The translations under genes and the position numbers were made by a program. This document shows, in pieces, positions 5,281 through 6,985 of a stretch of DNA of 6,985 nt; the first letter of the stretch is position 1, and each line of letters opens with the position of its first letter. The notes under the pieces were generated by a model. The model did no database searches, was not told the DNA's origin, and worked only from the letters and a program-made list of their open reading frames with translations. This DNA is from Chthonomonadaceae bacterium (GTDB taxonomy: Bacteria > Armatimonadota > Chthonomonadetes > Chthonomonadales > Chthonomonadaceae), in assembly GCA_014377395.1 (NCBI GenBank), contig JACMPS010000337.1:1-6985 (forward strand), written 5' to 3'.

Positions 5281-5784
5281 ATGCAGGGAACCCCTCATAT
5301 TCTGGCAGGTGCGGCGATTGGCGCCGCTCTTGGCAATCGGCGGTTGTGGCTTGTCATTCCGCTTGCGTTCGCGAGTCATCTTTTGTTGGACAAAGTGCCG
5401 CATCTCGATGCTCACGCGGTTTTCGGAATTGATGATATGCCCCCCACTCCCGGCGAAATCATCACCTCAGTCATTGACGGAATTATTGCGATTTTCCTGA
5501 TCCGGTGGCTATCAAAGCATCATTCCGCCTCGGAAGCGTTGTGGGTAGGCGGCTTTTTTGCGATTTTGTTGGATTTGCTCGACAACATTCCGCCCTGGAA
5601 CGCATGGTTTCGAGGACTTCCGATCTTTTCTTCGCTTTCTCACTATCACCAGACAACTCAGTGGAACGTGACGCCACACGAGTGGATACTAGGCATTAGC
5701 ACTCAAGCAATCGTGATTGGTCTTTCCATTTTTCTGATCTTTCGCCTGAACAAACCGCCCCTTCCCGCCGAAAATAGTACGTGA
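5281..5784 (+). CDS. Four-helix integral membrane protein with SHLLLD motif (YdjM/DUF457-like), unknown function
   Basis: A 167-residue protein from the ATG at 5281 (MQGTPHILAGAAIGAALG). I chose this over GTG 5239, which sits in a hairpin and adds a polar 14-residue leader. Hydrophobic segments lie at about 8-35, 58-76, 86-103 and 136-155. Conserved-looking polar residues are H6, SHLLLDKVPHLD (32-43), ILLDLLDNIPPWN (95-107), HYHQTTQW (121-128) and LGISTQAIV (137-145). The TPH-L-GAAIG opening and the SH-LLD-PH motif resemble small inner-membrane proteins sometimes annotated as metal-dependent hydrolases of the YdjM type. The His/Asp pattern could bind a metal, but no reaction is established. 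The two LLD-x-[VI]-P segments suggest an internal repeat. The ribosome site is weak (AAAAGAG, seven bases upstream). The length looks complete. Confidence 0.8.
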   Translation: MQGTPHILAGAAIGAALGNRRLWLVIPLAFASHLLLDKVPHLDAHAVFGIDDMPPTPGEIITSVIDGIIAIFLIRWLSKHHSASEALWVGGFFAILLDLLDNIPPWNAWFRGLPIFSSLSHYHQTTQWNVTPHEWILGISTQAIVIGLSIFLIFRLNKPPLPAENST

Positions 5785-5800
5785 TTCGAACTCGCAGGTA

Positions 5801-5809
5801 TGCTATAAT
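5801..5809 (+). promoter_or_regulatory. Extended -10 promoter of the esterase gene
   Basis: TGCTATAAT matches the extended -10 consensus TG-N-TATAAT exactly, 17 bases after the preceding stop codon. The -35 region is poor (GTGATT at 17-bp spacing), as tolerated for extended -10 promoters. A start near 5816 would give a leader of about 100 bases. Confidence 0.65.
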
Positions 5810-5859
5810 TCAGCACGAACCCATCAACTCGTTCCGCCAATTATTTATGATCGCGCAAT

Positions 5860-5898
5860 GAAGCGTCACTTATAGTCTTATCTTTCTCAGGATGCTTC
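5860..5898 (+). promoter_or_regulatory. Leader stem-loop abutting the esterase ribosome binding site
   Basis: GAAGCGTC (5860-5867) can pair with GATGCTTC (5891-5898), an eight-bp stem with one G-U pair and a 23-base loop. The AGAGGGG ribosome site (5899-5905) begins at the next base. It could affect translation, but no known riboswitch class is recognised and the stem may be chance. Confidence 0.25.
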
Positions 5899-5916
5899 AG
5901 AGGGGAAACTTGCCTT

Positions 5917-6810
5917 ATGCCCACCCGACCGTCCTCTTTAAATCTACTTTTTCAGGTTTTAATCATGGGCTTAGTCAACCTCACCTTTCCCAATACACTT
6001 GTGGAAACCGCAGACGCGCAAACTAACTCAGTCGTGCCCTCACGAACCGGGCTGTTTCGGTCTCACCCCCGTTTTCACTCTAAATTTCTGAGTGCGGACC
6101 GGGATGTACTCGTTTATTTGCCCCCGAACTACGACAAAAACCCGAAAGTCCGCTATCCGGTTCTCTATCTTCACGACGGACAAAATCTTTTCGATGGCTC
6201 CACGAGTTACATTCCCGGTGCAGAGTGGCGTGTGGACGAAACCGCGCAGAGCCTTATCACAAGCGGTAAGATTCAACCTCTCATTATCGTAGGGATTTAC
6301 AACGCAGGTGAAAAGCGAGTTGCCGAGTACACGCCTACTCAGGACGAAAAAGGGAGGGGGGGCGAAGCGGACGCTTACGGAAAAATGCTGGTCTCGGAAC
6401 TCAAGCCGTTTATTGACCGGGAATATCGCACGAAAAAAGACGCCGCGAATACGGGTCTTGGTGGCTCATCTCTGGGCGGATTGGTCTCGCTTTATCTGGG
6501 CATCAAGTACCCGGCGGTATTCGGGAAACTCGCTATCGTTTCGCCCTCAGTCTGGTGGGACAACAACATTATTGTTCAGCAGACTCTCGCAATGCCCACG
6601 AATATGAAAACGAAAATCTGGCTTGACATCGGCACGGAGGAAGGACGACAAATGCTTTCCGGTGCAAGACTTTTGCGGGATGCCCTGACCTCCAAAGGCT
6701 GGAAACTAAACACTGACCTCGCCTACTTTGAGGCAGTGGGAGCGCAACACAACGAAAAATCATGGGCGGCGCGAGTGTCCCCCCTCTTGACATTTCTCTT
6801 CCCGAAATAA
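5917..6810 (+). CDS. Secreted alpha/beta-hydrolase, putative esterase (PF00756-type)
   Basis: 297 residues. The N-terminus has a hydrophobic stretch (about 8-25) and a possible signal peptidase site near ADAQ (32-35), so export is likely. The mature part shows the esterase D/enterochelin-esterase-like fold signatures: DVLVYLPPNYDKN (63-75), RYPVLYLHDGQNLFDG (79-94), the nucleophile elbow GGSSLGG with Ser185 as likely nucleophile, SPSVWWD (209-215), a candidate acid in WLDIGTEEG (Asp237 or Glu241), and His278 in GAQHNEKSW. The family hydrolyses esters such as acyl, feruloyl or siderophore esters; the substrate cannot be told here. Length is usual and all triad candidates are present, so it looks functional. 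AGGGG lies 11 bases before the ATG, behind an extended -10 promoter, and it appears to be its own transcription unit. The stop is TAA. Confidence 0.9.
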   Translation: MPTRPSSLNLLFQVLIMGLVNLTFPNTLVETADAQTNSVVPSRTGLFRSHPRFHSKFLSADRDVLVYLPPNYDKNPKVRYPVLYLHDGQNLFDGSTSYIPGAEWRVDETAQSLITSGKIQPLIIVGIYNAGEKRVAEYTPTQDEKGRGGEADAYGKMLVSELKPFIDREYRTKKDAANTGLGGSSLGGLVSLYLGIKYPAVFGKLAIVSPSVWWDNNIIVQQTLAMPTNMKTKIWLDIGTEEGRQMLSGARLLRDALTSKGWKLNTDLAYFEAVGAQHNEKSWAARVSPLLTFLFPK

Positions 6811-6879
6811 AGAAAACACTTTGTGCCGTGCCACTCAGTTTTTCGCCGTTTGCAGATTAGAGAAAAGGAAGTGACTGGA

Positions 6880-6985
6880 ATGACCCTAACTACAATCAAT
6901 CCTACCGAAGTCGCCGAGCGCGGCGAAGCCCTCTACCGTGACCGCATCAAAGCCCTCGTGAAAACACCTGAAAACATCGGAAAAA
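6880..6985 (+). CDS. Small conserved hypothetical protein, 5' part only
   Basis: Only the first 35 codons are in the window. The frame opens MTLTTINPTEVAERGEALYR and continues DRIKALVKTPENIGK to the edge. From memory, this ERGE-x-[IL]-Y...R[IK]...IGK pattern opens a family of short (about 60-90 residue) hypothetical proteins seen in cyanobacteria, Chloroflexi and Armatimonadota, often continuing into a V-x-D-x-x-[TS]-G-[DE]-Y-E segment that is not visible here. Some sit near toxin-antitoxin-like genes, but no partner can be seen. AAGGA lies ten bases before the ATG; an in-frame GTG at 6871 would be too close to it. The gap to the esterase is 69 bases with no convincing terminator. Confidence 0.6.
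   Translation, partial: MTLTTINPTEVAERGEALYRDRIKALVKTPENIGK

Noticed and set aside
6811..6879. Possible terminator after the esterase (TTTTT at 6839-6843)
   Set aside because: The preceding bases form only very short stems (such as CAC-TTT-GTG), which is not enough for a convincing intrinsic terminator.

Overview
The window is a piece of a bacterial chromosome. Its pseudopilin-like gene has an N-terminus of the kind abundant in Armatimonadota: GFTLIELLVVIAIIAVLAAI, then FPVFAQARSKAR and YAQDYDE, ending in a DGH-type C-terminal motif. Armatimonadota is therefore the best guess for the host. This rests on recalled family signatures, not on a database search.

Left part (1-3950, minus strand): a late flagellar cluster read right to left. 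The order is fliD (filament cap, 799 aa), a 302-bp spacer filled with small hairpins, fliS (flagellin chaperone), then a small coiled-coil protein in the fliT position. That last start overlaps the fliS stop as TGATG. A perfect GCCGATAA, matching the -10 of flagellar sigma-28, lies 80 bp upstream of fliD. The 3' end of the cluster carries a G-quadruplex-capable G-run motif over its last stop codon. Beyond it lies a cluster of hairpin modules (about 11-200), several of which recur in the fliD-fliS spacer.

Right part (4017-6985, plus strand): a small membrane-anchored protein with a dense Cys cluster and a possible leaderless promoter; a pseudopilin-like gene interrupted by one in-frame amber codon; a perfect 14-bp inverted repeat; a four-helix integral membrane protein; a secreted alpha/beta-hydrolase esterase behind an extended -10 promoter; and the first 35 codons of a small conserved hypothetical gene that runs off the window. 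These genes share a strand but do not form an obvious pathway.

The most notable points are the amber codon in an otherwise intact pseudopilin frame, the mosaic hairpin repeats with a compensatory base-pair change, the possible G-quadruplex at the flagellar 3' end, and the duplicated module inside the C-terminal half of FliD. I saw no defence system, CRISPR array, transposase, tRNA or rRNA.
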